64,000 nt of DNA from Nocardiopsis sp. YSL2 (GCF_030555055.1 NZ_JAMOAO010000001.1:2852001-2916000); one strand, 5' to 3'. Positions 27,283-37,576 are shown, counted from the stretch's first letter. A program made the numbers and translations. The notes: a model not told the origin generated them from the letters alone.

Positions 27283-27699
27283 TCAGGCCGTGAGCGCGTC
27301 GGCCGCCTCGGCGCTGGAGTCGCGCAGGAAGGTGGCGCAGCGCTCGGCCTCCTCCGCGTCACCGATGCGCTCGGACGCCACGGACAGGGCGTGCAGGGCA
27401 CGCAGGAAGCCGCGGTTGGGCTCGTGGTCCCAGGGGATCGGTCCGTGGCCCTTCCAGCCCGCGCGCCGCAGCTGGTCGAGGCCGCGGTGGTAGCCGGTGC
27501 GCGCGTAGGCGTAGGCGGTGACGGGCTCGTCGGCGGTCAGCGCGTTCTCGGCCAGGGAGGCCCAGGCCGCGGAGAAGTCGGGGAAGCGGCCGGCGACCGG
27601 GGTGGGGTCGTCGGCGGCGGCGAGCGCCTCGCGGGCCTCGGGGTGGTCGGGCAGGCGGGTGGCGGGCGGCTCGCCGAGCAGGTTCTGGTGCAGGTTCAT
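27283..27699 (-). CDS. DUF3151-family protein
   Basis: A 138-residue actinobacterial protein matching DUF3151 (MNLHQNLLGEPPATRLP start; AYAYARTGYHRGLDQLRRAGWKGHGPIPW; ERCATFLRDSS). Its function is unknown. It is all-helical and TPR-like in appearance. It is regularly found near fba in actinomycetes; here it lies directly after fba on the same strand, behind a strong hairpin. Confidence 0.75.
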   Translation of the reverse strand: MNLHQNLLGEPPATRLPDHPEAREALAAADDPTPVAGRFPDFSAAWASLAENALTADEPVTAYAYARTGYHRGLDQLRRAGWKGHGPIPWDHEPNRGFLRALHALSVASERIGDAEEAERCATFLRDSSAEAADALTA

Positions 27700-27793
27700 G
27701 CCCCCATCCTGCCACCGCGGCCGCACCGATCCCGGACGGTGCCGGGCCCAGCCGCGGCCGTCGCCGTCTCCTCGCCGCGGCGGCCACCGGCCC

Positions 27794-27869
27794 ACGGCCC
27801 GCGTGCGCCGGGTGGCGTGCGCGGGCCGTGGGGATGATCGGGGCGTCCGCGGGCGCCGGGCGCCCGCGG
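27794..27869 (-). terminator. Tandem hairpins downstream of fba
   Basis: ACGGCCCGCG (27794-27803) pairs with CGCGGGCCGT (27820-27829), and CCGCGGGCGCC (27847-27857) pairs with GGCGCCCGCGG (27859-27869). Two stable hairpins follow the fba stop and probably end its transcript. Confidence 0.55.
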
Positions 27870-27886
27870 TCCCCGTCGCCGTCCGG

Positions 27887-28909
<1,023 letters not shown>

Positions 28910-29278
28910 GGTTTGACTCTCCCTGGGTTCGGCCTGGAGCGAGCGGCCGCCGGTCGTGGACCCGCGGCACCCCACGTGCGTTGCCCCGGTGAAGGTCCGG
29001 AACGGCTGGGGGAGGCCCCCTGCGGGGCCGAGCGTCCGGACGTGTCCACCAGGTGTCGACCAAGTATCCCGAATCCCCGGAGCCGTTGGAAAGGTCTAGA
29101 CCAAATTGCCCGAACTTGCGGGCGTTCACGCAGCTCACGGTGTCGCGATTCGAGCCGTGTCGCTGAGTGGAAGCACGGGGCGCGCGATCCGCCCGCGGCA
29201 CCGCCGCATCCGTGGAAGGACGCGGTTCCACAGGGAGCACTGTCGCTTTTTGTCGTGATACACGCTACATTCAACGCC
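28910..29278. other. Divergent intergenic region between fba and the RodZ-like gene
   Basis: No gene was found in 369 bp. It contains a hairpin GGCCCC/GGGGCC near 29014-29031, the fba promoter candidate TTCCAA-17-GATACT on the minus strand near 29062-29090, and the DasR-like element at 29090-29105. Confidence 0.45.
29090..29105. promoter_or_regulatory. DasR-like operator (dre-type palindrome) upstream of fba
   Basis: AAAGGTCTAGACCAAA contains the perfect palindrome GGTCTAGACC. The published dre consensus for the GntR-family regulator DasR is ACTGGTCTAGACCACT, so the ten central bases and the following A agree. It is placed at the fba promoter candidate. Binding is inferred from the match only. 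Confidence 0.5.
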
Positions 29279-29710
29279 GTGGGAAGGCATAGGAACGATC
29301 CGCGCGGCGCCGGCCAGGTGATGGCCATCGTCGGGGCTGTCGTGCTCCTGGTGGCGCTGGTCGCCCTCGGCGGGTACTTCTTGTACCGCTCACTTCCGGG
29401 CACCGGAACGAGCGTGAGCGCCAACGCCTCCGAAGCCTCGTCCGGGAGTGAGGACGAGAGGGACATGGGGGCGCTCTACATCCGGGTGATCGGGGAGTCG
29501 AGCAATGTCTTCGTGCGCGTCCCCGGCGGTGACGTCCTGCACGACCAGGTGATCAGGCAGGGCGGCTCGATCAACTTCGCCGAGGCGGGCGAGGGGCTCG
29601 AGGTGACCATCGACGAGCCCAGCGCGGTCGAGGTGTTCGTCAACGGCGAGCAGCGCGACGTATCCGACCAGGACGCCGGCTACAGCTTCACCATCAGCGG
29701 CGACGGCTGA
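29279..29710 (+). CDS. Membrane-anchored protein with RodZ C-terminal-like (DUF4115) domain
   Basis: A 143-residue protein with a single N-terminal membrane helix (GQVMAIVGAVVLLVALVALGGYFLY), an Ala/Ser-rich linker, and an exported beta domain. That domain (LYIRVIGESSNVFVRVPGG ... AVEVFVNGEQRDV) resembles the DUF4115 domain at the end of RodZ. The cytoplasmic HTH of RodZ is absent. The GTG start at 29279 has no ribosome site and TACATT lies at 29266-29271, so the transcript could be leaderless. Confidence 0.6.
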   Translation: MGRHRNDPRGAGQVMAIVGAVVLLVALVALGGYFLYRSLPGTGTSVSANASEASSGSEDERDMGALYIRVIGESSNVFVRVPGGDVLHDQVIRQGGSINFAEAGEGLEVTIDEPSAVEVFVNGEQRDVSDQDAGYSFTISGDG

Positions 29711-29871
29711 TCCCGGGCCCGGGGCCCGCGCTGGGCGCACACGACCCCGGCACCGGAACCGCACTTTCGCGGGAGCGCGCCCCTGGAGCGCCGCGTGGTC
29801 GGGCCCCGAAGGGCCCGGTTCCCCGTCGGACCCGCCGGGAACCCTCGCGCCCTGTCCGACTCCGGCGTACC

Positions 29872-30405
29872 TCAGAGGTCGAGGTCGGAGACCTCGTACA
29901 CCGACCGGTACTCCAGCCCTTCCCGGGTGACCCGCTCGCGCGCGCCCCGGTCCAGGATCAGCGCGGTCGCGACCACCTCCGCACCCGCCTCGCGCAGCGC
30001 CTCCACCGCGGTGAGCACCGAGTTGCCCGTGGTCGAGGTGTCCTCCAGCGCCAGCACGCGCCGCCCCTTGACGTCGGGTCCCTCGATCCTCCGCTGGAGC
30101 CCGTGCGCCTTGCCGGCCTTGCGCACCACGAAGGCGTCCAGCCTGCGCCCGCGCGCGTGCGCGGCGTGCACCATCGCGGTCGCCACCGGGTCGGCGCCCA
30201 GGGTCAGCCCGCCCACGGCGTCGAAGTCCAGGTCCCCGACGTTGTCCAGCATGACCGAGCCGACCAGCGGCGCGGCCTCCCCGTCCAGGGTCACCCGGCG
30301 CAGGTCGACGTAGTAGTCGGCCTCGATGCCGGAGGACAGGGTCACCTTCCCGCGCACGACCGCCTTATCGTTGATGTGTCGCAGGAGTTCATCACGTTCG
30401 CTCAT
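29872..30405 (-). CDS. pyrE: Orotate phosphoribosyltransferase
   Basis: A 177-residue PRTase. RRVLALEDTSTTGNSVLTAVEAL is the PRPP-binding loop, and KVTLSSGIEADYYVDLRRVTL is the orotate-binding N-terminus. It makes OMP in pyrimidine synthesis. The ATG at 30405 is close to the divergent cutA gene, with 75 bp between. Confidence 0.92.
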   Translation of the reverse strand: MSERDELLRHINDKAVVRGKVTLSSGIEADYYVDLRRVTLDGEAAPLVGSVMLDNVGDLDFDAVGGLTLGADPVATAMVHAAHARGRRLDAFVVRKAGKAHGLQRRIEGPDVKGRRVLALEDTSTTGNSVLTAVEALREAGAEVVATALILDRGARERVTREGLEYRSVYEVSDLDL

Positions 30406-30480
30406 GATCAGTGAGCCTAGAACACCGGGCGGTACGGCACGGACCCGGCCGCACGTGTTCCCAGGCCGTAAGGGGTGACC

Positions 30481-30816
30481 ATGCCGCAGTCCGCGGACAC
30501 CGTCCGGGTCGAGACCACCGTCGACGGCCGGGAGGCGGCCGAACGGTTGGCGGCGTCGGTGGTCGAGCGCCGGCTGGCGGCCTGCGCCCAGGTGGGCGGA
30601 CCCATCCGGAGCTTCTACCGGTGGGAGGGCGCGGTCCAGGCGGACGAGGAGTGGACCGTGGTGATCAAGACCGCGGCCGCGCGCCTGTCCGACCTCACGG
30701 CGCATCTGGTGGAGGTCCACCCCTACGACGTCCCCGAGATCGTCGCCGTCCCGGTCACGGGCGGCAACCCCGCGTACCTGGACTGGGTGCGCGAGGAGAC
30801 GGCGGGGGCCGCGTGA
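30481..30816 (+). CDS. cutA: CutA-family divalent-cation tolerance protein
   Basis: A 111-residue ferredoxin-like trimeric protein of the CutA1 family. RLAACAQVGGPIRSFYRWEGAVQADEEWTVVIKT and HPYDVPEIVAVPV are diagnostic. The ATG at 30481 follows AAGGGGTG. Its physiological role is unclear in bacteria; copper tolerance is the historical label. The next gene overlaps its stop. Confidence 0.88.
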   Translation: MPQSADTVRVETTVDGREAAERLAASVVERRLAACAQVGGPIRSFYRWEGAVQADEEWTVVIKTAAARLSDLTAHLVEVHPYDVPEIVAVPVTGGNPAYLDWVREETAGAA

Positions 30817-31436
30817 TCGCCGTCCTGCTGCCGCCGCCCCTGGGCATGACCCGGAGCCTGCCCGACCTGCCCGACCGGCTGCCCGACCACGGCGTTCCCA
30901 CCGCACGGATCGACGGCGGGGCCGACGACCGGCCGCCGTACGCGGGCCGCTACGTCGCGCACGCCAGCCTGGAGATCAACGCCGCGGTCGCCGCCGACGC
31001 CCGGATCGCCCTGGTCGCCGAGGGCGACGCGGGTCCGCTGGTGGGGGCCGTCGGCGCCGCCCAGCGCGCCGCGCACCGCCCGGTTCTCGGATACGTGCTG
31101 GTGGACGCCTTCCTCCCGCAGCCGGGCAGTCCCACGCTGGCCGAGATCACGGCCGCCCAGGCCCCGGCCGGGCCGGGAGAGCCCACGGGGGCCGGGGCGG
31201 AGTCGGAAGCGGGTGTGGGGGCGTCGGGGGAAGCGGAGCCGCCCGGGTACCGCACCGAGCACCTGCCGATGGTGTCGGACTGGCCCGACGCGCCGTGCGG
31301 CTACCTGCTGACGCGGCCGGACCGCGCGCACGTGGCGCACCTGGCCCGGATGCGCGGATGGGCGGTCCGCGAGGCCGCCCCGGAGGCCGCACCGGCGGCA
31401 CTGGCCGACCTGCTGAGCGAACTCCGCGGGACCTGA
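30813..31436 (+). CDS. Alpha/beta-hydrolase-like protein with a degenerate nucleophile site
   Basis: A 207-residue protein whose GTG start overlaps the cutA stop (GTGA). The order of segments resembles small actinobacterial alpha/beta hydrolases: AEGDAGPLVGAVG at the nucleophile elbow, then LGYVLVDAFLP, then YLLTRPDRAHVAHLARMRGW at the end. The usual GxSxG serine is not there (AEGDAG), so it is probably not a hydrolase. A Gly/Ala/Glu-rich insertion lies at about 115-140. The translational coupling to cutA suggests a shared function. Confidence 0.5.
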   Translation: MIAVLLPPPLGMTRSLPDLPDRLPDHGVPTARIDGGADDRPPYAGRYVAHASLEINAAVAADARIALVAEGDAGPLVGAVGAAQRAAHRPVLGYVLVDAFLPQPGSPTLAEITAAQAPAGPGEPTGAGAESEAGVGASGEAEPPGYRTEHLPMVSDWPDAPCGYLLTRPDRAHVAHLARMRGWAVREAAPEAAPAALADLLSELRGT

Positions 31437-31576
31437 CCGCGTGGAGTGGCACCGAGGCGTCGGGAGCGCGGGCCCGACCGGTTCGGTGTGCGGGCGGGAC
31501 GGCGCGAAGGGCGGGACGGTGCGCGGGCGGGCGAAATCCGGGTGACAGCGGTCGGCCCGGCCCGGAGAATCGGCGC

Positions 31577-32233
31577 ATGATCAGTGAGCACTTCCCACCC
31601 ATGGGGCTGCGCGTGCGCACCCCGCGCCTCGAACTCCGCCTGCCGTCGATGGAGGACCTGGCGCGGTTGGGGGACGTCGCGGCCCAGGGCATCCACGCCC
31701 CGGAACAGATGCCGTTCTCCGAACCGTGGACGGACCAGCCCCCCGCGAAGGTCGCGCTGTCGGTGATCCAGTACAACCTGGGCAAGCTGGCTTCGTGGAC
31801 GCCGGTGGACTGGAACCTGAACCTGGTCGTCGTGTACGAGGACACCGTGGTCGGCGTCCAGGACGTGGGCGCGAAGGACTTCGCGGTCCGGCGGCAGGTG
31901 GGAACGGGCTCGTGGCTCGGCCGGTCGTTCCAGGGCCGGGGCATCGGTACCGAGATGCGCGCGGCGGTGCTCCACCTGGCGTTCGAGGGACTGGGCGCGC
32001 GGAGCGCGGTGACGGAGGCCCACGAGGGCAACGAGGCCTCCCACGGGGTGTCGCGCCGTCTGGGCTACCGCCCGAACGGTGTCGACGTCGTCGCCGTCCG
32101 GGGCGAGCCGGTGCGGGAGCAGCGCTACCGGATGACCCGCGAGGACTGGGAGCGGCACCGGACCGTCCCGGTCACGGTCACCGGTCTGGAACCGTGCCTG
32201 CCGTTCTTCGGCCTGGGCCCCCGGGCGGCCTGA
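31577..32233 (+). CDS. GNAT-family N-acetyltransferase
   Basis: A 218-residue acetyltransferase (Acetyltransf_3/RimJ-like). RTPRLELRLPSMEDLARL is the N-terminal strand and helix, and WLGRSFQGRGIGTEMRAAVLHLAF is the acetyl-CoA-binding motif A. EGNEASHGVSRRLGYR is motif B. The acceptor substrate is unknown. Confidence 0.82.
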   Translation: MISEHFPPMGLRVRTPRLELRLPSMEDLARLGDVAAQGIHAPEQMPFSEPWTDQPPAKVALSVIQYNLGKLASWTPVDWNLNLVVVYEDTVVGVQDVGAKDFAVRRQVGTGSWLGRSFQGRGIGTEMRAAVLHLAFEGLGARSAVTEAHEGNEASHGVSRRLGYRPNGVDVVAVRGEPVREQRYRMTREDWERHRTVPVTVTGLEPCLPFFGLGPRAA

Positions 32234-32248
32234 CCGGCGCGTCCGGAC

Positions 32249-32827
32249 TCAGGCGGCGGTGGCGCCGGGCCCCGCGGCACGCCGTCCGGAGAGGAAGGGG
32301 ACGGCGAGGGAGACGAGCAGGCCGCCGAGCATGCCCGCCCCGGAGAGCACACCGCTGACGAAGGGCGCCCACGCGGGGTGGCCACTGAACACCATGGCCA
32401 GGCCGGCGGCACCGAGCACCGACAGGTAGAGGGCCACGACGAGGATCTCGCGGGTCCGCCAGTACCGGGCCAACGGGAAGAAATGGAGTCCGACCACCAG
32501 GGCGATCCAGCAGACGTTGGCCTGGTCCGGGGCGTCGAGGAGCCGCAGCGCCTGGATACCGCCGAGGATCAGGACGACCTCCGCGGCCACCACGGCGCCG
32601 TAGAACGGCCCGAACCGGAGTGCCGGGGTGTCGTCTCCGGGCCTACCGCCGTCCGGTGCGGGGCGTCGCCCGAGGACCAGACTCAGGGCGACGACGCCGA
32701 CCAGCGCGGCGACGGCCAGGACGCGCAGGACGAGTGCGAGGGCCGGGTCGAGTGGAGGCCCCGTGTTGGCGAGGACGAAGGCGAGCCCGAAACCCGCGCC
32801 GATGTAGACCCCGAGGAATCGCGTCAC
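32249..32827 (-). CDS. Integral membrane protein, unknown function
   Basis: A 192-residue protein with about six predicted membrane helices and a GTG start at 32827. No family is recognised. It lies at the end of the minus-strand type VII secretion arm, 80 bp after the DUF6177-like gene, but nothing else ties it to secretion. Confidence 0.6.
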   Translation of the reverse strand: MTRFLGVYIGAGFGLAFVLANTGPPLDPALALVLRVLAVAALVGVVALSLVLGRRPAPDGGRPGDDTPALRFGPFYGAVVAAEVVLILGGIQALRLLDAPDQANVCWIALVVGLHFFPLARYWRTREILVVALYLSVLGAAGLAMVFSGHPAWAPFVSGVLSGAGMLGGLLVSLAVPFLSGRRAAGPGATAA

Positions 32828-32907
32828 CGCGCGAACCTAGCAGCGGCGGACCGGTGCCGGTAGTGCCGGGGGCGGCCCTGGGCCGGGTCCGGTACCGGCG
32901 TTCGCGG

Positions 32908-34269
32908 TCAGGGCCGAGAGCGGCTGTCCGGTGGCCGGAGGTGGTCCATGAGCGCGCGGAAGTCCTGGAAGAGTTCGGTCTGGCTCCGGTCCTCGTCGAG
33001 TCGGTACCACACGGCCGGGGCCAGCCGTGGGCCCACGGTCTGGGCGGGGACGGGGGCGTTGAGCGCTCGGTCCAACCCGATGTCGCTCACACCGGACGGC
33101 CCGATCGCGAGACCGACCGGTGCCGAGGCCCCGGACAGCACCGGCCTGTGCTGGGCGTCGACGGCACCGGGGACGCGGCGCACGGTCAGCGTCTGGAGGG
33201 AGTCGGCGAACTCGGCCACCAGATCCGGCAGGTCGTCGGTCTTCACCGTGGTCCCGACCGCGAGGCTGGTGTCCTCCCGGACTCCTTCGACCACGCGCCG
33301 GACGTCGAGGGTGCCGGAGAACGCGGGGCCGGTGACCACGAGCCGGGTCGGCCGTGGCGCACGGTCGCGGCACAGGTCGGTGATGCGCTCGGCGTCCCAG
33401 TCGGAGAGCGCGGGCTCACTCGTGCCCCATCCCCGCGGAGCCGATGAGCAGAGCAGCTCACCGATCCGCTCGACGGTCCCGCCCACCCGCAGCTCATCGG
33501 TCGCGTTGTGCAGCACTCTCAGGTCCACGACCAGCCCGCTTCCGCCGTCTCCGCGGGCCAGAGCCGGTGGGGTGCCATCCCGCCGGGGGCGGTAGCCGAG
33601 TTCGTCGTCCCAGGTGAGGGGGACTCCGGTGATCCCGTCGACGTGGCCGCGGCCGTGGGGTCGCTCCACCACCCAGCGGTGGCCGGGACCCGCGAGGACC
33701 ACGCGGAGCGGATGGGTCAGTCGGGACGCGGCCGGGGTGAGCAGGTGGAATGCGCGGCCGTCGCGGCCGCTCTCCGCCATCGCGTCGGCGACGACTGCGG
33801 TGAGGGACACGACGGGGGAGCCGTTGGCGAGTACCCGGGCCTGCGCGGTCTCCGTCAGCGCCACCGGGTGTTCCGACGACCCCCGGGGCAGGTCCTGGGC
33901 CCACGGCGCCTGTGGTGAGGGCGGCCACGCAGTACCCCCGTGCCGCTTGACGAGGGACTCCGCGAGCCGATGGGCCGCCTGCGCGGCCTCAGGGTTCCCG
34001 GAGGGGGAGCGGACGTCCACCCACCAGGTGTTCGCGGTGAGCCCCTCTGCCGCATCCTCGCCCAGGAGGCGGACGACCTCCCACGGCGTCGCGATGCCCC
34101 GGGGGGCCTCGACGGTCACGACATGGCGGCCTTCGCCATCGCGCAGCCGCACGGCCCCACCACGGTCGGCACCCCAGATCCCCAGGTCGGGGCCGGCCTG
34201 GACGAGGGCGGCGACCACTCCGCGCACGTCCGGGAGTTCCTCGGTCAGAGCGACCACATCGTAGGTCAC
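32908..34269 (-). CDS. DUF6177-like type VII secretion-associated protein
   Basis: A 453-residue soluble protein starting with a GTG. TYDVVALTEELPDVRGVVAAL at the start and the spread of short beta segments resemble the DUF6177 proteins found in streptomycete type VII loci. Its function is unknown. It starts 8 bp after the immunity gene stop and so belongs to the toxin operon. One possible role, inferred only, is as an adaptor or accessory protein for effector export. Confidence 0.55.
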   Translation of the reverse strand: MTYDVVALTEELPDVRGVVAALVQAGPDLGIWGADRGGAVRLRDGEGRHVVTVEAPRGIATPWEVVRLLGEDAAEGLTANTWWVDVRSPSGNPEAAQAAHRLAESLVKRHGGTAWPPSPQAPWAQDLPRGSSEHPVALTETAQARVLANGSPVVSLTAVVADAMAESGRDGRAFHLLTPAASRLTHPLRVVLAGPGHRWVVERPHGRGHVDGITGVPLTWDDELGYRPRRDGTPPALARGDGGSGLVVDLRVLHNATDELRVGGTVERIGELLCSSAPRGWGTSEPALSDWDAERITDLCRDRAPRPTRLVVTGPAFSGTLDVRRVVEGVREDTSLAVGTTVKTDDLPDLVAEFADSLQTLTVRRVPGAVDAQHRPVLSGASAPVGLAIGPSGVSDIGLDRALNAPVPAQTVGPRLAPAVWYRLDEDRSQTELFQDFRALMDHLRPPDSRSRP

Positions 34270-34277
34270 GGGTGTGC

Positions 34278-34736
34278 TCAGTCCTCTTCCGTTTCGGCTC
34301 TGCGGAGTTGCTCCTGGAGCCAGTCCGGGATGTGCTCGGGGTCCCGTGGAAAGTACTCAAGGTCAGCGGCGTAGCTGGAGGGGTTGGGGGGAATGGTGAA
34401 TTCGGGTGGGTTGTCGTAGTTGAACTCCGTGGTGAACTTGCCGGGGCGGACGATCCTGTAGATCATGGAGAACCAGGTCCCCTTGCCCTCCTGGTACATT
34501 GCCTCCCTGAGTTTCTTCTCCTTGGACAGGATCTCCGGAGGCAGGGAGAAGACCTCACTCGAATCGTCTGCAAAGCGAACCAGCGGGCGGTGAGTCCCGT
34601 ACCCGACGAGCCTGTTAGTCGTATAGACGATTTCGTGCCAGTTGTCCGGTGCCTTGCCCAGGAGAGCGATCCCCATCTGGTGGAGTAGGTCGTACTGCTC
34701 TGTCGGATCAATGTGGGGCCTGTCGGGAGTGCTCAT
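34278..34736 (-). CDS. YezG-family immunity protein
   Basis: A 152-residue protein resembling YezG/DUF600 antitoxins. TTEFNYDNPPEF, then YAADLEYFPRDPEHIPDWL, are the family's C-terminal signatures. In Bacillus subtilis YezG neutralises the LXG nuclease toxin YeeF. Here its ATG overlaps the stop of a nuclease toxin by one base (TGATG), the usual arrangement of a cognate pair. Its GC content is visibly lower than that of neighbouring genes, as is common for exchangeable toxin tips. Confidence 0.75.
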   Translation of the reverse strand: MSTPDRPHIDPTEQYDLLHQMGIALLGKAPDNWHEIVYTTNRLVGYGTHRPLVRFADDSSEVFSLPPEILSKEKKLREAMYQEGKGTWFSMIYRIVRPGKFTTEFNYDNPPEFTIPPNPSSYAADLEYFPRDPEHIPDWLQEQLRRAETEED

Positions 34737-37576
34737 CAGCGCGGCCTGCTCTCAGGATGGTTCTCGTAGGTGATCGGATCCATTTTTTCACCGTTCAACG
34801 ACCATTCGATGATCATGTCGGACGGTGGTGCTTGGATTCCGTTTCTGGATTTCATGTCCGGGTCGAAGACGTTGGTGATCTTGATGCGGATGTTTGGTGG
34901 CTGTGGTCCGTTGGCGACCTTGTCCTTCCATTGCTGGATCACCAGGTCACGTGCTGAGTCCGGCTGTATCTTGGAGAAGGAGCTCTTCAATTTCGCGTCG
35001 TTGCCGCTGACCAGGCCGTCCCACAGGAGCTCAAGGCGTCGGTAGTTGTTCGTGAAGTCGGTTCCCCTCTGTTGGTTGAGGTCCTTGAGCATGGGGATGA
35101 CATTCAGTCGCTCCCCGGTTCCTCCCATCTCGCTTCCGGATATCAGGTGGCCCCCGTTCCAGTCCACCGTTTCGTACGTGTGGCTTTCTGTGGGGTCATT
35201 GTTCAGGTCCCGGAAGTAGTCTCGCCCCTCACCGCCGATGGCTGTCTGTTCCGCTCCCCGGACTGAGTAACCCGACCTCAGGTCCCCTTCGACCGACACG
35301 GTACGTCCTTCGTGATCGGTCCTGTAGGTGTACTCCGCGCCGGACCGCGGATGCGTGATCTTGTAGGTGGCGTCTTCCCGAGGATGGACGAGTTCGGGGT
35401 TGCCCTGCCTGGTCGATCCGGGTTGCGTCTCGATGTGGATGATCTTGCCGGTGTCGTCGGTGATGAAGGTTCCACGGCCATCGACGACGTACGCCTTGTT
35501 CGGATCGAGGGTCACGCCCTCGCCGAACCTCTCCCTCTCCTCTGGGAACCGGGGGTCGGTGTCCGAGATCGGTTCGGGGTCGCCGATCGTGGGCGGGCGG
35601 TCGTTCGAACTGGAACCGCCGCTGGGGGAGCCGCCGGTCAGATCGCCGCTCGGGCCGCCGCCGTGGCCGTTTCCCCCGAGGCCAAGGGTGCCGCCGTGGC
35701 CGGTCGTCACGCCGCCTCCGGACCCGGACGAGCTGTCGACGCGCAGGTCGCCGGAACCGCCGCCGGGGGTGTCGACGGGACCGCCACCGGACCCTCCGGT
35801 GCTGTTGGTGACTGTGTCGTTCGTGAGGGCGGAGGGGCCATCGCCGCCGTGGGCCACGGCCATCTCCCTGACACGGCTGTCCGCCCCCACTCCCTCGGTG
35901 TCCCAGCGGCTCTGGTGGACCTGGGCCTGCGCGTCCAGATCGCCCGCATGCTGCGCCGTGTACTCATCGACCTCCTGGAGCATCCGCTCCACGTCGGCCG
36001 GGGTCGCCTGGGTGTCGACCTCGTCGCGTTCGCCGGCCGTGTCCTGGCCGTCCGCGCGGTCCTGCTCCTGGGCGGTGGACTCGTCGGACCCACGCGTGTC
36101 AGGGGTCTCGGCGGTCTCCAGCGACTCCGCGTCGCCGGAGGAGTCCGAGGCGTCGGTGCCGCCCCGCGAGCCGTCCGCCGTGTCCGCGCCGGCCTGCTCC
36201 GGAGCCTCTCCACCGGTGTCCGGCGAACCGGACGCGTCCGAACCGGAGGCGTTGTTCGTGTGCAGGCTCTCCAGGGACTCGTTCATGCCGTCGAACGTGG
36301 ACGGGCTCGGCAGGATCCCGCCGTCGTCCGGGACCGCTGTCCCGTCAGGGGACGACGAGGAGCCGCCGATGTCGACCCGGCCCAGGTCCGGGGTCTGTGA
36401 GGACTCCACGTCGACGTTCCCGGGGATCGATGGCGAGTCCGATCCCAGGACGTTGATCGCGCGGAAGCCCGTCTGCAACCGCGAGAGGACCAGCGGCACA
36501 CCCACGGGCGCGCCGATGCCCGTCGCGGTCAGCACGACGCCGCCGACGATCGACCCGACGTTGATCACGCCCTGGGTGATCACGTAGCCGGGCCGGTCGT
36601 CCCACTCGTCGGTCGGGACGATGCCCTGTCCGACCTCGTAGGCGACCGGGGCGAAGTTGCCCCACCACTCGTCGACGCTGTCCACGCCCCACTGGTCGCC
36701 CTCGGGCTTGGTGGGGTCGTAGAAGCCGGTGAGCAGGGACAGCCCTTCGAGGTTCTCTTCCATGTAGCCGGAGAAGTTGTCCCGGCCGTCCTGCTCGAAG
36801 TACGACCAGGCCCACTGCCCGTCGTGCCAGACACCGGTGAGGCCGCCCAGGTCCTGGGCGAAGCCCGTGACGAGGTCGGCGCCTCCGTCCCAGGCGTCCA
36901 CGTACCAGGGGTGGTCGAAGTCCTGGGAGGTCCCCCAGGGCATCGCCGCCCCCTCGGGGACCTCCTCGAAGCCGTACGGGATCTCGTCGTCCCCCGGTGC
37001 GCGCCCGCCCAGCGCGTCCGCCGCGAGGAAGGTCGGCCCGCCGTACAGCGCGGTGATGGCGTTCGCGCACTCGCGCTCGGCCTCCTGGTATTCGGCCACC
37101 GCCGCGTTGACGTCGCTCAGGAGCGTCTCGTGCTCCTCGTGGAGGTCCTCGTCCTTGCGCCAGTCCTCGTCGGCGTTGATCCGCGTCCTGAGCTCCACCG
37201 CGTCGGCGCGCAGACCGCTGAGCCGGGGTTTGAGTTCGCGGACCCGCTCCGCGAACGCGATGAGCGCGTCCCCGGTCGTGGCGGCCGCCGGTTCGATGTC
37301 GTCGCCCTTGGTCCCGACCGGGTTGACGGCCGCGAGCAGGGTCTCGGACTCGGGCGCCTCGTAGATTCCGCTGAGGCCGCCCCACGCGGAGACGATGTCA
37401 CCGCCGCTCTCGGCGATGCCCGCTCCCGCGGTCCTGATGCTCTGGCCGAGGCCCTCCAGCTCGTCGGCGTCGATGCGGGGCACGGGGATCTGGCTCGGAT
37501 TGATCGCGCCGTCGCCGTAGCACGCGCTGGCTCCGAGGTCGTTGAGGAAGGGGTCGTTCAGAGCGGATTCGCTCAT
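34736..37576 (-). CDS. Type VII-secreted polymorphic toxin with DNA/RNA non-specific endonuclease domain
   Basis: A 946-residue protein. Residues about 30-180 are helical and WXG/LXG-like. Residues about 190-390 contain WG/WY-rich segments and a hydrophobic stretch (VINVGSIVGGVVLTATGIGAPVG) that could insert into membranes. Residues about 410-690 are a disordered Ser/Gly/Asp-rich spacer. The C-terminal about 220 residues form a nuclease of the Endonuclea_NS_2 type: WNGGHLISGSEMGG carries the catalytic His, and ERLNVIPMLKDLNQQ carries the metal-binding Asn. It would enter neighbouring bacteria and degrade nucleic acid. It follows the WXG-like gene and precedes its immunity gene. GC drops in the last 900 bp. 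Confidence 0.8.
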   Translation of the reverse strand: MSESALNDPFLNDLGASACYGDGAINPSQIPVPRIDADELEGLGQSIRTAGAGIAESGGDIVSAWGGLSGIYEAPESETLLAAVNPVGTKGDDIEPAAATTGDALIAFAERVRELKPRLSGLRADAVELRTRINADEDWRKDEDLHEEHETLLSDVNAAVAEYQEAERECANAITALYGGPTFLAADALGGRAPGDDEIPYGFEEVPEGAAMPWGTSQDFDHPWYVDAWDGGADLVTGFAQDLGGLTGVWHDGQWAWSYFEQDGRDNFSGYMEENLEGLSLLTGFYDPTKPEGDQWGVDSVDEWWGNFAPVAYEVGQGIVPTDEWDDRPGYVITQGVINVGSIVGGVVLTATGIGAPVGVPLVLSRLQTGFRAINVLGSDSPSIPGNVDVESSQTPDLGRVDIGGSSSSPDGTAVPDDGGILPSPSTFDGMNESLESLHTNNASGSDASGSPDTGGEAPEQAGADTADGSRGGTDASDSSGDAESLETAETPDTRGSDESTAQEQDRADGQDTAGERDEVDTQATPADVERMLQEVDEYTAQHAGDLDAQAQVHQSRWDTEGVGADSRVREMAVAHGGDGPSALTNDTVTNSTGGSGGGPVDTPGGGSGDLRVDSSSGSGGGVTTGHGGTLGLGGNGHGGGPSGDLTGGSPSGGSSSNDRPPTIGDPEPISDTDPRFPEERERFGEGVTLDPNKAYVVDGRGTFITDDTGKIIHIETQPGSTRQGNPELVHPREDATYKITHPRSGAEYTYRTDHEGRTVSVEGDLRSGYSVRGAEQTAIGGEGRDYFRDLNNDPTESHTYETVDWNGGHLISGSEMGGTGERLNVIPMLKDLNQQRGTDFTNNYRRLELLWDGLVSGNDAKLKSSFSKIQPDSARDLVIQQWKDKVANGPQPPNIRIKITNVFDPDMKSRNGIQAPPSDMIIEWSLNGEKMDPITYENHPESRPR

